Shown here piece after piece: positions 33,868 through 44,932 of a stretch of DNA of 56,350 bases; the first letter of the stretch is position 1, and every line of letters begins with the position of its first letter. The position numbers and the translations under genes are program-made. This DNA is from Modestobacter sp. DSM 44400. Lineage in GTDB: Bacteria > Actinomycetota > Actinomycetes > Mycobacteriales > Geodermatophilaceae. The DNA lies in assembly GCF_900107175.1 (NCBI RefSeq), contig NZ_FNOZ01000018.1:30170-86519 (forward strand), written 5' to 3'. The notes below the pieces were generated by a model that was not told where the DNA came from, made no database searches, and saw only the letters and a program-made list of their open reading frames with translations.

Positions 33868-34974
33868 TCAGCCGGGGCTCTCCTCCTCGGCCAGCTCCTG
33901 CGGGATCACCGCCGCGAGGGACCGCTGGACCACCAGCACCAGGCTGCCGGCCGCGAGCAGATCCGTGCCGGTGTACCGCCGGTGCCGGTGGACTGCGGCG
34001 AGCAGGTCGTCCACCGCCGTGTAGGCCGACCGGGTCACGTCCGGATCGGCGAGGGCGTCGTCCACCGACCGCAGCACGGCGGCCAGCCGGCGCAGCGCGA
34101 CGGCGGCCGGCGGGCGCAGCCCGGGTCCGAGTGCGACGTGGTCGACGTCCCGCTCGGCCACCTCGTTCTCGATGACCAGCTGGGTGAGCTCCTCGACGAG
34201 GAAGGCCAGGCTTCCGAGCGCGCGGGCCTGCTCGTACTGCCGCTCGGCACTCTGCCGGTAGTGGCGCGCCCGTCGGTTGCCCCGGCGCGCCTGCTCGGCC
34301 AGTTCCACCGCCGAGCGCATCTGGGCCAGCACCGGGTCGATGGGGCGCATCCCGTCGTGCCACTCGGTCTGCGACGGAGGACCCGCTCGCTCCAGACCGC
34401 CGGCCAGCATGTCCAGCTGCTCGGCCAGGAGGTCCCGCAGGCGGCTGAGCTCGACCTGCGCGGCGGCCAGCGGCAGCGGCGGGAACGCCGCGGTCACGGC
34501 CAGTCCCACTGCTGCGCCCAACAGGGTGAGGCCGGCATAGCCCATGACGTAGCCGACTGGATCACTGCTGCCGATGATCAGCGTGAACAGCGCCGCCGTC
34601 GGTACCCAGCTGGCCGAGCTGCCCAGCCGCGACCAGCCGGCGAGCAGCACACCGGCGGCTACGACGAATGCGATGGTGACCAGGTTCGGGGCGGCGAGCG
34701 CGTCCACCAGCAGAGCCAGCCCGGCGCCGAGCAAGATCGCGGCGACCGTCTGCAGGGCTTCCTTCGCCGAGCCGGCGAGCGAGGTCGACGTCGCGATCAC
34801 CGCGCCCAGCGGGGCGTAGTACGGGTACTCCCCGGCCGGACCGGGGACGACGAGCGCGATCGCCCAGGCGATCGCGGCGGCCAGCGCCGCCTTGAGGGCC
34901 AGCGCCCACCGAGGATGCCGGGCCCAGGTACGCAACAGCGTGCCGCGCCGGCGACGGTCGTGCTGCGGCTCCAC
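33868..34974 (-). CDS. FUSC-family (aromatic acid exporter-like) membrane protein
   Basis: 368 residues using GTG 34974 (AGGA 7 nt upstream); an in-frame ATG at 35067 would add 31 residues that look non-coding. The N-terminal half holds about six hydrophobic segments (AALAAAIAWAIALVV, EYPYYAPLGAVIATSTSLAGS, TVAAILLGAGLALLVDAL). The C-terminal half is a long soluble helical domain (ELSRLRDLLAEQLDMLAGGLE). This matches FUSC/ArAE proteins, which export aromatic acids and related compounds. It is convergent with gamma-glutamyltransferase and divergent from the second SpoIIE gene. Confidence 0.8.
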   Translation of the reverse strand: MEPQHDRRRRGTLLRTWARHPRWALALKAALAAAIAWAIALVVPGPAGEYPYYAPLGAVIATSTSLAGSAKEALQTVAAILLGAGLALLVDALAAPNLVTIAFVVAAGVLLAGWSRLGSSASWVPTAALFTLIIGSSDPVGYVMGYAGLTLLGAAVGLAVTAAFPPLPLAAAQVELSRLRDLLAEQLDMLAGGLERAGPPSQTEWHDGMRPIDPVLAQMRSAVELAEQARRGNRRARHYRQSAERQYEQARALGSLAFLVEELTQLVIENEVAERDVDHVALGPGLRPPAAVALRRLAAVLRSVDDALADPDVTRSAYTAVDDLLAAVHRHRRYTGTDLLAAGSLVLVVQRSLAAVIPQELAEEESPG

Positions 34975-35140
34975 CGGCTCATCCTGCGTCCTCGGCCCGC
35001 GCCCGGCTCGGCCCGCTGGTCGACGGCAGGACAGGTCGCGGGGGCAGGCGACTCTCCCACCGGGCATGATCAGGAGGAAGAACGCGGGACGGGGAGCAGA
35101 CCTACGCCCGCGCCGACCGATCGGAAGCGGGGGACGGGTG

Positions 35141-37687
35141 ATGTCGCCGCTGGATCGGGACCGGGTCGTTGCTGCCCACCGGGTCGCGCTGTCGTCGGTC
35201 GGCTCGCGGGGCCTGCAGCGGCTCACCGACCTCACCGTCCGGCTGCTCGATGCGCCGTCGGCCGGGGTGTCCGTGGTGGACGACGTGCAGACCGTGATCG
35301 GCGTGACCGGGTGGTCGGCCGGGACGGTCGGAACGAAGATCCCGTTCGCCCAGTCCCTGGGCAGCGTCGTCGTGGCGCATCGCGAGCCGTTGGTGCTCGG
35401 CGACGCCCGGACCGATCCGCGGACGAGTGGCCTACCGCGGGTCCGCAGCGGCGAGATCGTCGCTTACCTGGGAGTGCCGTTGGTCCAGCCGGGCCGCGGG
35501 CACGTCGTCGGGGTGCTGGCCGTGTTCGGCCCCCAGCCCCGCGCCTGGACCGACAGCGACGTCGCCCTGCTCGCCCAACTGGCCGAGTCGGTGTCCACCG
35601 AGCTGGAGCTCACGGCCGTCACGACCGAGCTGGAGGCCGCCCGGCTGCGCTGGGGGCTGGCGATCGACTCCGCCGGGATCGGCAGCTTCGACTGGGACCT
35701 CGTCACCGGCGCGCTGTCCTGGGACGACCGCCTGGTGGAGCTGTTCGGCTACGAGCGGGCCGATCTCTCCGGGACCCTCGACGACTTCATGACCCGGCTG
35801 CACCCCGGCGACCTCGAGCGGGTCTCGGCGGCCCTGCAGTCGGCCCTCGACAGCTGCGGGATTTTCCAGGAGGAGTACCGCGTGGTGCTGCCCGGCGGCG
35901 ACCTCCGCTGGGTGCAGAGCCGTGGCCGGGCGTTCGCCGGTGCGGGCGGGAACGCCGTCCGGTTCCTCGGTGCCGCCTACGACACGACCCGTTCCCGCCA
36001 CTCCGACGCCCAGGTCGCCCGGGTGCTCGAGTCGATGCCCGCAGCCTTCTTTTCCCTCGGCCGCGACTGGAACTTCACCTACGTCAACGTCGAGGCCGAG
36101 AAGCTGCTGGGGGCCGACCGTGACCAGCTGCTCGGCCGCACGATCTGGGAGCTGTTCCCCGCCGCGCTGGACAGCACGTTCGAGGTCGAGTACCGCGGTG
36201 CGATGGCGTCCGGCGAGCCGACGGTGTTCCAGGCGTACTACCCGCCGCCGCTGGACAGCTGGTACGAGGTCCGGGTCTGGCCGACCTCCGAGGGGTTGTC
36301 GGTCTACTTCCTCGACATCACCGAACGGCGGGCGGCGGACGAGCGGGCCCGGCGCAGCACCGAGCGGCTGGCCCTCATCGCCGAGGTCACGGCGGGCTTC
36401 TCGACCAGCCTGGACGGCGGCCGCCAGGGGCTGCAGGCGCTGGCCACCCTGGCCCGCGCCGTCGTCCCGGTGCTCGGCGACTGGGCGATCGTCAGCGTGA
36501 TCGAGGAGGACGGGCGGCTGCGGGATGTCGCCAGCTGGCACTGGGACCCCGACGTCCGGGACGCCGCGGCGCGCTATGCGCAGCTGCGGCTGGCGGCGCT
36601 CACCTCCACCGCGCCGCTCGTGGCCGCACTGAGGACCGGGGAGGTGATGACGGTCGCGGACGTCCCCGACGCGGTCGGGCGCACCCTGCCGCCGGGCGAG
36701 GTGCGGACCGTCTTCGACCGGCTGGCGCCGCAGACGGCCGTCGCACTGCCGTTGAGTGCGCGCGGTCACATCGTGGGGGCGCTGACCGTGTACCGGTCCG
36801 CCGACCGGCCCGCCGCAGACGCCGAGGACGTCGCCACGCTGCGCGAGATCGCCGACCGGGCGGCGCTCGCGCTGGACAACCTGCAGCTGTACGAGCAGCA
36901 GCGGGGGATGGCCGCGGAACTGCAGCGCAGCCTGCTCACCGACCCGGTGCAGCCCGACCACGCCGAGATCGCCGTCCGGTACTCGCCGGCCCAGCGGGCC
37001 GCCCAGGTCGGCGGCGACTGGTATGACGCGTTCCTCCAGCCCGACGGCGCCACGATGCTGGTGATCGGCGACGTGGTGGGGCACGACACGGTCGCCGCGG
37101 CTGCCATGGGGCAGCTGCGCGGGCTGCTGCGCGGCATCGCCTTCCGCGGCGGCGCGGGGCCGGCGGAGGTGCTCGGTGACCTGGACCGGGCCGTGCACGG
37201 CCTGCAGGTGCACACCCTGGCGACCGCGGCGATCGCCCGCTTCGAGGCCGACGACGAGGAACGTCGGCGGGGGCAGACGCGGCTGCGCTGGTCCAGCGCC
37301 GGCCACCCGCCGCTGATGGTGCTCGACCCCGACGGCGCCGTGTCGGTGCTCGCGTCGGAGCGGGCGGACCTGCTGCTCGGTGTCGACCCCTCGGCCCCGC
37401 GGCGGGAGCACGAACTGGTGCTCTCCCGCGGCAGCACCGTGCTGCTCTACACCGACGGCCTGGTCGAGGGCCGCGACGAGGAACTGGACGCCGGGATCGA
37501 GCGGCTGCGCGGCCTGTTCGCGGAGCTGGGTCCGCGGACCCTCGGAGAGCTGTGCGACGGCCTGGTCACCCGGCTCCGGCCGGCCGGGTCGGAGGACGAC
37601 GTGGCGCTGGTGGCGATCCGGCTCCACCCGGAGGACCGCCCACGGCCGCCCGAGGCGGGCCCGCGGAGCGTTCCGCCCGGGCAGTGA
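35141..37687 (+). CDS. GAF-PAS-PAS-GAF-SpoIIE (PP2C) phosphatase
   Basis: 848 residues from ATG 35141 (GGGGA upstream; GTG 35138 also possible). Order: GAF about 20-160; PAS about 170-290 with LRWGLAIDSAGIGSFDWDL; PAS about 300-400 with DRDQLLGRTIWELFP; GAF about 420-570; SpoIIE about 590-835 with GGDWYDAFL, VIGDVVGHD, RWSSAGHPPLM and LLLGVD. A multi-input sensor phosphatase of the RsbU/RsbP kind. Its stop is 1 nt from the stop of a convergent RsbW-like kinase gene, its probable opponent. Paralogue of the phosphatase at 17.4 kb. Confidence 0.92.
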   Translation: MSPLDRDRVVAAHRVALSSVGSRGLQRLTDLTVRLLDAPSAGVSVVDDVQTVIGVTGWSAGTVGTKIPFAQSLGSVVVAHREPLVLGDARTDPRTSGLPRVRSGEIVAYLGVPLVQPGRGHVVGVLAVFGPQPRAWTDSDVALLAQLAESVSTELELTAVTTELEAARLRWGLAIDSAGIGSFDWDLVTGALSWDDRLVELFGYERADLSGTLDDFMTRLHPGDLERVSAALQSALDSCGIFQEEYRVVLPGGDLRWVQSRGRAFAGAGGNAVRFLGAAYDTTRSRHSDAQVARVLESMPAAFFSLGRDWNFTYVNVEAEKLLGADRDQLLGRTIWELFPAALDSTFEVEYRGAMASGEPTVFQAYYPPPLDSWYEVRVWPTSEGLSVYFLDITERRAADERARRSTERLALIAEVTAGFSTSLDGGRQGLQALATLARAVVPVLGDWAIVSVIEEDGRLRDVASWHWDPDVRDAAARYAQLRLAALTSTAPLVAALRTGEVMTVADVPDAVGRTLPPGEVRTVFDRLAPQTAVALPLSARGHIVGALTVYRSADRPAADAEDVATLREIADRAALALDNLQLYEQQRGMAAELQRSLLTDPVQPDHAEIAVRYSPAQRAAQVGGDWYDAFLQPDGATMLVIGDVVGHDTVAAAAMGQLRGLLRGIAFRGGAGPAEVLGDLDRAVHGLQVHTLATAAIARFEADDEERRRGQTRLRWSSAGHPPLMVLDPDGAVSVLASERADLLLGVDPSAPRREHELVLSRGSTVLLYTDGLVEGRDEELDAGIERLRGLFAELGPRTLGELCDGLVTRLRPAGSEDDVALVAIRLHPEDRPRPPEAGPRSVPPGQ

Positions 37688-37688
37688 G

Positions 37689-38129
37689 TCAGCGGCGGGG
37701 CAGCAGCGCCCAGACGCTCTTGGCGGCATCGTCGGAGTGCCAGCCGTGCGCGTCGGCCATCTCTGCGATCAGGTAGAGGCCCAGGCCGCCCAGGCTGGGG
37801 TCGCGGCCGACGGCCGGCTGTGGTGGCTGGGCGGAGGCCTGGTCGCAGACCTCGACGAGCCAGGCCCGGTCGGTGCGCTTGACCTGAGCGGTGACCCCGC
37901 CACCGCCGTGTCGCAACGCGTTGGAGGCCATCTCGTCGAAGGCGAGCACCACGGCCTCGTCGAGCTCGGCGCCCTTCGGGTCGACGGAGGAGGCCGCGGC
38001 CAGTCCGCGGCGCAGCTGAGCCCGGACGGCGGGGAGCTGGGAGACGTGGGAGAGGTCCCACCGCCAGGCCTCCTCGGCCTCGGGAGGAGCGGCGGAAGGC
38101 CACTGGAGCGGGGCCCTCTCCTCGGTCAC
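37689..38129 (-). CDS. RsbW-like anti-sigma ATPase (HATPase), second copy
   Basis: 146 residues from GTG 38129, which has AAGGAGG (38134-38140) 4 nt upstream; longer starts lack ribosome-binding support. The N-box is VLAFDEMASNALRHGGGG, G1 VCDQASAQPP and G2 PSLGGLGLYLIAEMAD. A serine kinase for STAS proteins. It lies tail-to-tail with the GAF-PAS-SpoIIE phosphatase, the expected antagonist. The N-terminal WPSAAPP/WRWDLSHV resembles the paralogue at 25.5 kb (WPSAPVP/WRWELPTV). The upstream 210-nt gap shows no other gene. Confidence 0.88.
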   Translation of the reverse strand: MTEERAPLQWPSAAPPEAEEAWRWDLSHVSQLPAVRAQLRRGLAAASSVDPKGAELDEAVVLAFDEMASNALRHGGGGVTAQVKRTDRAWLVEVCDQASAQPPQPAVGRDPSLGGLGLYLIAEMADAHGWHSDDAAKSVWALLPRR

Positions 38130-38339
38130 CGGGCCTCCTTGCCGACACCCGTCAGCGGCGTGCCCGTGGGTGCTGCCGCGTTGACGTGTGACCTCGCACG
38201 CTCGGTCACACGGTCTCCTCGCACTCGAGCCGTCGAGGTCCAACGGCGACCTGCTGTGTTGGCACGGCCGGGCGTCTTGAAACCCGCAGCCCGGTGTGAT
38301 TCAGGACACAGGGTCGTCAACGACCGTTCCCACAGCGTC

Positions 38340-38876
38340 TCATCCGGCGGCCCGCTCCACGAGGGCGGACACGGTGTTCCAGTTCCGCGCGGTCCCGGAC
38401 ACCCCGAGCAGCCGGTCCCACCGCCACAACCCCACCGGTGTCGCCAACACGCCGTCGGGCAGCCACAGGTAGAGCTCGCGGCCGAGCAGGCGGTAGTTCC
38501 CGTCGCCGGGACCCGGCTCGGGGAGCGCGGCCACCAGACCCGGGCCCGGCTCGGCGGTCAGGAAGGTGACCAGGTGGCGGGCGGGGTCGGTCCAGGTGCC
38601 GGCCAGCGGGTCGGCGGCGAGCACCGCGGCCAGCTCCGACGCGGTACGGACGACGACGGCCACGTCGAAGCCGAACTCGCCCCGGAGCGCCGCCTCGACG
38701 TCGGCGGTCAGCTCGGCGGCGCCCCGGTCGGTGTCGAGCAGGACGTTCCCGCTCTGCAGGTGGGTGCGCACGCCGTCGTACCCGCGGGCGGTGAGGAGCT
38801 GGCGCAGGGATGCCATGCCCACCCGCTTGGCGCGCCCGACGTTGATGCCACGCAGCAGCACCACGTACCGGGTCAC
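38340..38876 (-). CDS. DUF1697 family protein
   Basis: 178 residues from GTG 38876, chosen because the conserved DUF1697 N-terminus begins there (TRYVVLLRGINVG) and a TACGGT box lies 8 nt upstream. Other family segments: MASLRQLLTARGYDGVRTHLQSGNV (in part) and the closing RNWNTVSALVERA. The function of DUF1697 is unknown. It is divergent from an ABC ATPase gene, and the two share an 80-nt promoter region. Confidence 0.87.
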   Translation of the reverse strand: MTRYVVLLRGINVGRAKRVGMASLRQLLTARGYDGVRTHLQSGNVLLDTDRGAAELTADVEAALRGEFGFDVAVVVRTASELAAVLAADPLAGTWTDPARHLVTFLTAEPGPGLVAALPEPGPGDGNYRLLGRELYLWLPDGVLATPVGLWRWDRLLGVSGTARNWNTVSALVERAAG

Positions 38877-38884
38877 AGCCGAGC

Positions 38885-38948
38885 ACCGTAGGGCATCGGT
38901 CACCGCGCCGTCCGCCTCCGACCGGTCCTCAGCCGGGACACCTAAGGT
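38885..38948. promoter_or_regulatory. Divergent promoter pair
   Basis: TACGGT on the minus strand (38890-38885) is 8 nt before GTG 38876. TAAGGT on the plus strand (38943-38948) is 8 nt before ATG 38957. Neither start has a Shine-Dalgarno, so both transcripts may be leaderless. Confidence 0.45.
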
Positions 38949-38956
38949 GCGCGGCG

Positions 38957-39643
38957 ATGACCGCCGCCCCGCTGCTGGACGCCGCCGAGCTCTCGGTCGG
39001 CTACGGCGAGCTCCCCGTCTGCGCCCCGGTGACCGTCGCGGTCGCCGCCGGGACCGCCCTCGGCGTGGTCGGCCCCAACGGGGCCGGCAAGTCCACGGTG
39101 TTGCAGACGCTGGTCGGCCTGCTTCCCCCGCTGAGCGGCACGGTGCGGTTCGAGGGGCGGGACGTCGACGAGCGCGAGGCCCCCTTCCGCCGGGCCGTCG
39201 CCACGGTGCTGGACGACGACGCCTTCTTCCCCTCCCTCACCGGTGTCGAGCACCTGCTGCTCACCGCCCGAGGGCACGGTGTCGCGGACCCGGAGCAGGC
39301 GGTGGCGGCGGAGATCGAGGCCTTCGGGATGGCCGAGCGGGCCGGTGCTCTGCCCTCGGCGCTCTCGTCGGGACAGCGGCGCCGGCTGGCGCTTGCCGCC
39401 GCGCTGGTGCGGCCGTTCCGGCTGCTGGTGCTCGACGAGCCGGAACGTCGGCTGGACGCCCAGATGCGCCGGCGGCTGGCCGCCCGGCTGAGCGCCGTGG
39501 TCGCCGAGGGCGCCACCGTGATCTTCGCCAGCCACGATCCGGACTTCCTGGGCGCCCTGGCCACCCGGGTGCTGATCGTGGACGACGACGCCTGCCGGGT
39601 GGTCCGGCCGGCTGAGGCCGTCGCCGCGCTGCACGAGGGCTGA
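38957..39643 (+). CDS. ABC transporter ATPase
   Basis: 228 residues. Walker A is GPNGAGKST, the signature is ALSSGQRRRLALAAAL (SSGQ instead of SGGQ), Walker B is LLVLDEPERRLD, and the H-loop is IFASHDPDF. The single-domain size and the adjacent membrane gene 7 nt downstream suggest an exporter-type ATPase. The DEPE(R)RLD sequence replaces the common DEPxxxLD with an extra charged residue. The substrate is unknown. Confidence 0.88.
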   Translation: MTAAPLLDAAELSVGYGELPVCAPVTVAVAAGTALGVVGPNGAGKSTVLQTLVGLLPPLSGTVRFEGRDVDEREAPFRRAVATVLDDDAFFPSLTGVEHLLLTARGHGVADPEQAVAAEIEAFGMAERAGALPSALSSGQRRRLALAAALVRPFRLLVLDEPERRLDAQMRRRLAARLSAVVAEGATVIFASHDPDFLGALATRVLIVDDDACRVVRPAEAVAALHEG

Positions 39644-39650
39644 GCTGTCC

Positions 39651-41213
39651 GTGACGTCTCTGACCGCGGACCTCTCCGCCGAACTGGACGGCGCCGGCGT
39701 CCGGCGGTTCACCCGTCGGGCCACGGCCGCCCGGGCCGACACCGGCCTGCTGACCCAGGTCGGCGACCTGGTCTCCGCGCTGACCTCGGTCGCGATCATG
39801 GTCGCCGTGCTGGCCGGGGTGCTCGCGCGCCTGCGCGAGCGGATCGCCGCCCGGCCTCCGGTCGAGGCGGCCGTGCTGCCCGGCGCGGCAACCGCCGTCG
39901 TGGTCGCGCTGGTGCTGGCCGGCGGTGTGGTCGGGTTGCTGGCCCGGCTCGGCCCGGTGAGCGCGACTCCGGCGACGGCGGCCTGGTGGCTGCCGCTGCC
40001 GGCCGGGCGGCGCGGGCTGCTGCGGGGAGAGCTGCGCCGGGTCGGGCTGCTGGCCGTCGTGGCGGCGGTCGCCGTCGCGCTGCCGGTGCTGCTGGCCGGT
40101 CCGGCCGCGCCCACGACGTCCGGGGTGCTGCTCGAGCTGGCCGTCGCCGCGCTGCTCGCCGCCGCCGTCGTCGGCGGGCTCGCCGTCCTGCAGTCGTCCG
40201 GGCGCACCCGGTGGATGGGCACGGTCGCGGGCGGGGTCGCCGCGGTGGCGGTCGTCGTCCCCGCGGTCGGCGCCTCGGTGGCCGCCGCACTGGGCCGGGA
40301 GCTGGCGGACGGAACCGTCCTCCCCACACTGCCGAGGATCGGGACGGCGGCGCTGCTCGCCGGGACGGCGGTGCTCGCCGCCGTCGCCCTCGTCGTCGCC
40401 GACCGCCGGCTGGGGCGCCTGCCGGCCGGGGCGCTGCGGAACCGCGGGGAGACCGCGCAGTACGCCTCGGCGTCGGCGGTCTCGCTGGACACGCGGGAGC
40501 TGGGCCGGGCGCTGGGCACTGTCGTCCGGGCGCCGCGGCGGCCACGCACCTGGGGCTGGGTGACCAGCCCGGAGCGGGCGGTGGTGGCCGCCGACCTGGC
40601 CGTGCTGACCCGTTCGCCGTGGCGGTGGGGTCAGCTGGCGGTGGGTGCCGCGCTGCCGGTGCTGGCGGCCCGTACCCGCGGGCTGGGCGAGCTGCCGCCG
40701 CTGGTGGCCGTCGCCGCGGCGCTGGGCTGGGGGCTGGCCGCCGTGGCGGTGGGCGAGCCGAGCCGGCGGGGGCACGCCTCCCCGGCTGCCGACCGGGCGC
40801 TGCCGCTGGCGGAGAAGGCGGTGGTCCGGGCTCGCGCGGTGGTGCCGGTCGCGGTGCTGGTGGTCGTGTGCGGGGTGTCGGCGCTGCTGGTCGGACAGGG
40901 CGCCGGCAGCGCGTGGAGCTGGCTGGCGCTCGGGATCGCCGTCGCGCCGGCGTGGGCGGGTGCGGCGGTGCGCGGCGGCTACCGACCGGAGCTGGACTGG
41001 TCGGGGTCGGTGGTGTCCTCGCCCCTGGGGCCGCTGCCCAGCGGGGTGGGGGCGACGCTGGTCCGCGGTCCGGACCTGGGCGTGCTGGGCACCGTGCCGT
41101 TCGCCGTCGCCCTGCTGCTGGGTGAGGCCCCACCGGTGCTCGTTGCGGCGCAGCTGGCCTGGTCGCTGGCGATCGCGGCCCTGGCGGTGGAGACCGCCCG
41201 CCGGAAGGCGTGA
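39651..41213 (+). CDS. Multi-pass membrane protein, ABC partner (DUF6297-like)
   Basis: 520 residues from GTG 39651, 7 nt after the ATPase stop. Around ten hydrophobic segments are visible (SALTSVAIMVAVLAGVLA, AATAVVVALVLAGGVVGLLA, LLAVVAAVAVALPVLL, others). The segment AWWLPLPAGRRGLLRGELRR resembles ABC-2-type permeases of the DUF6297 kind. With the ATPase it likely forms a two-gene exporter. Family naming is tentative. Confidence 0.75.
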   Translation: MTSLTADLSAELDGAGVRRFTRRATAARADTGLLTQVGDLVSALTSVAIMVAVLAGVLARLRERIAARPPVEAAVLPGAATAVVVALVLAGGVVGLLARLGPVSATPATAAWWLPLPAGRRGLLRGELRRVGLLAVVAAVAVALPVLLAGPAAPTTSGVLLELAVAALLAAAVVGGLAVLQSSGRTRWMGTVAGGVAAVAVVVPAVGASVAAALGRELADGTVLPTLPRIGTAALLAGTAVLAAVALVVADRRLGRLPAGALRNRGETAQYASASAVSLDTRELGRALGTVVRAPRRPRTWGWVTSPERAVVAADLAVLTRSPWRWGQLAVGAALPVLAARTRGLGELPPLVAVAAALGWGLAAVAVGEPSRRGHASPAADRALPLAEKAVVRARAVVPVAVLVVVCGVSALLVGQGAGSAWSWLALGIAVAPAWAGAAVRGGYRPELDWSGSVVSSPLGPLPSGVGATLVRGPDLGVLGTVPFAVALLLGEAPPVLVAAQLAWSLAIAALAVETARRKA

Positions 41214-41287
41214 GGCGGCGGCTGGTCGAGGTCATCCCCGTCTGACGACCTGCTGGCATCCGGACGCCGAACGTCCGCATCAGGCCC

Positions 41288-41293
41288 TACCGT
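41288..41293 (+). promoter_or_regulatory. TACCGT -10, leaderless start
   Basis: TACCGT is exactly 6 nt before ATG 41300, identical in box and spacing to the aidB promoter. Confidence 0.5.
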
Positions 41294-41299
41294 GCCGCC

Positions 41300-41890
41300 A
41301 TGACCGACAGCGACCAGCCGTGGGAACCGCCCCTCGCCGGCACCGAGGCCGAGCACGTGACCGGTGCGCTCGACCGGCTGCGCACCACCTTCCGCTGGAA
41401 GGTCGACGACCTCGATGCGGTCGGGCTGCGGGCCCGGATCGGCGTCTCCACGCTCGCCCTCGGCGGCCTGCTCAAGCACCTCGCCCTCGTGGAGGACGAG
41501 GTCTCCACCGCCCGGCTGAGCGGGGCGCCGATGGGTGCACCGTGGGATGCCATGGCGGGCGCCGGCGGTGGCGACTGGGCGTTCACCTCCGCCGCCGACG
41601 ACACCCCCGAGCAGCTGTACGCGCTCTGGGACGGCGCGGTCGCCCGGTCCCGCGCGCGGCTCGACGCCGCCATGGCCGACGGCGGGCTCGACCAGCTCGT
41701 CCACCTCTCCGGGCCGGACGGTCGCCACGCGAGCCTGCGCCGGCTGGTCTGCGACCTGATCGAGGAGTACGGCCGGCACACCGGGCACGCCGACCTGCTC
41801 CGCGAGGCGGTGGACGGACGGGTCGGTGAGGACCCGCCGTCCGGCTGGCGGCCGCTGGGCAACCGCCCGCCGGTGGCGACTGATGGGTGA
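41300..41890 (+). CDS. DinB/DUF664 family protein (mycothiol-dependent transferase-like)
   Basis: 196 residues. The four-helix DinB-like pattern includes RTTFRWKVDDLDAVGLRARI, the metal-site histidine in LGGLLKHLALVEDE, and EEYGRHTGHADLLREAVDG with the second His pair. Actinobacterial DUF664 proteins are commonly annotated as mycothiol transferases involved in detoxification. The DUF1905 gene overlaps its end by 8 nt, so the two are cotranscribed. Confidence 0.85.
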   Translation: MTDSDQPWEPPLAGTEAEHVTGALDRLRTTFRWKVDDLDAVGLRARIGVSTLALGGLLKHLALVEDEVSTARLSGAPMGAPWDAMAGAGGGDWAFTSAADDTPEQLYALWDGAVARSRARLDAAMADGGLDQLVHLSGPDGRHASLRRLVCDLIEEYGRHTGHADLLREAVDGRVGEDPPSGWRPLGNRPPVATDG

Positions 41891-42191
41891 TCCTGGGAGG
41901 GACCTCGAGGTCACCGGCGACGTCTGGCACTGGCGGGGCCCGGCGCCGTTCTTCTTCGTTACGGTGCCGGCCGACGAGAGCCAGCACCTGCACGCGGTGT
42001 CCACGGCGGTGACCTACGGCTGGGGGATGATTCCGGTCCGGGCGCGCATCGGGGCGACCGAGTGGACGACCTCGCTGTTCCCCAAGGACGGGCTCTACCT
42101 GGTGCCGGTGAAGGACGCCGTCCGCCGGGCCGAGGAGCTGGACGAGGGCGACACCGTCACGGTGCGGCTGACCGTGGCCGGCGGGGCCTGA
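41883..42191 (+). CDS. DUF1905 family protein
   Basis: 102 residues from ATG 41883, overlapping the DUF664 stop. The small beta-barrel DUF1905 pattern is seen in VTGDVWHWRGPAPFFFVTV, GWGMIPVRARIGATEWTTSLF and YLVPVKDAVRRAEELDEGD. The function of the family is unknown. Its end is 6 nt from the stop of the convergent thiamine-locus gene. Confidence 0.88.
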   Translation: MGDPGRDLEVTGDVWHWRGPAPFFFVTVPADESQHLHAVSTAVTYGWGMIPVRARIGATEWTTSLFPKDGLYLVPVKDAVRRAEELDEGDTVTVRLTVAGGA

Positions 42192-42197
42192 GGGAGT

Positions 42198-43819
<1,622 letters not shown>

Positions 43820-43823
<4 letters not shown>

Positions 43824-44932
43824 CGGTGCACGAACCTCTCGACGGTGAACGGGACGGCGAGCTCCGGAAGTTCGCCGGTGAACAGCAGCTCAGCGATGAC
43901 GTCGGCGGTCACCGGGGTCAGCAGCACGCCGTTGCGGTGGTGCCCGGTGGCCAGCACCAGGCCGGGCAGCGCGCTGGGACCGAGCAGCGGGGCGTTGTCC
44001 GCGGTGCCCGGCCGCCAGCGGGCGAGGGTCTCGACCAGCTCCAGCTCGGTCACTCCCGGGACGACCTCGATGGCGTCGTGCAGCAGGTCGTGTACCCCGC
44101 CCGCGGTGACGGTCGGGTCGAACCCGCGGTCCTCGACGGTGGCCCCCACGATCAGCCCGCCCGCGCCATAGGGCACCAGATAGACGTGCCGGCCGCGGAC
44201 CAGCGCCCGCACGGTGCCCGACAGCAGTCCCTCGGCACCGGCCAGCCGGAGGATCTGCCCCTTCACCGGCCGCACCGGCAGCGGAGGGACGCCGGGCAGC
44301 CCGGCGCTCTCCGCACCCAGCGCCAGGACGACGGTGCCGGCGTCCACCGTGCCGCCGCCGGACAACTGCAGCCCGGTGGCCCGGCCGCCGGCGACCTGCA
44401 CCGCGGCGACCCGGTCGGCGACGACGTGCACCCCGGCGGCGATCGCGGCGGCCAGAAGTGCGGCGTGCAGTGCCCGACCGTCCACCGAGTGGTCGCCGGC
44501 GACCGCCAGGCCGCCGCGCACCCGCGGGGTCAGCGACGGCTCGCGCCGTCGGGTGTCCCGAGGAGTGAGCCGCTCGGCGGGCAGACCCAGCTCGCGCTGG
44601 TAGTCGTGCAGCGCGTCCAGTGCCGCGACGTCGTCGGCGTCGAAGCCGACGACCAGGGTGCCGGCGGTGCGCAGCCCGACCGGCAGGCCGCTGGCGGCCT
44701 CCAGCTCGGCGGCGAAGGCACCGTAGCGCTGCAGCGAGGCCTGGCACAGCCGCAGCAGCGCCTCCTCGCCATAGGCGGCCTCGGTGACCGGGGCGAGCAT
44801 CCCGGCCGCCGCGGCCGAGGCGCCGGTGCCGGGGGCGTCGTCCACGACGGTCACCGACAGCCCGCGCTGCGCGGCCCGCCAGGCCACCGCCAGGCCGATG
44901 AGGCCACCTCCGGCGATCGCGACGTCGGTCAT
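43820..44932 (-). CDS. thiO: Glycine oxidase ThiO
   Basis: 370 residues from ATG 44932. FAD-binding GGGLIGLAVAWRAAQRG near the N-terminus, VVDDAPGTGASAAAAGMLAP, and the DAO-type C-terminus ARWRPGTADNAPLLGP and VLATGHHRNGVLLTPVTAD. It oxidises glycine to dehydroglycine for thiazole synthesis. The stop overlaps the thiS start and the start overlaps the thiE stop, so the operon is tightly coupled. Confidence 0.93.

Noticed and set aside
35432-37729. A ~765-codon minus-strand frame opposite the second SpoIIE phosphatase
   Set aside because: Same antisense artefact; composition is Gly/Arg/His-rich without domains.
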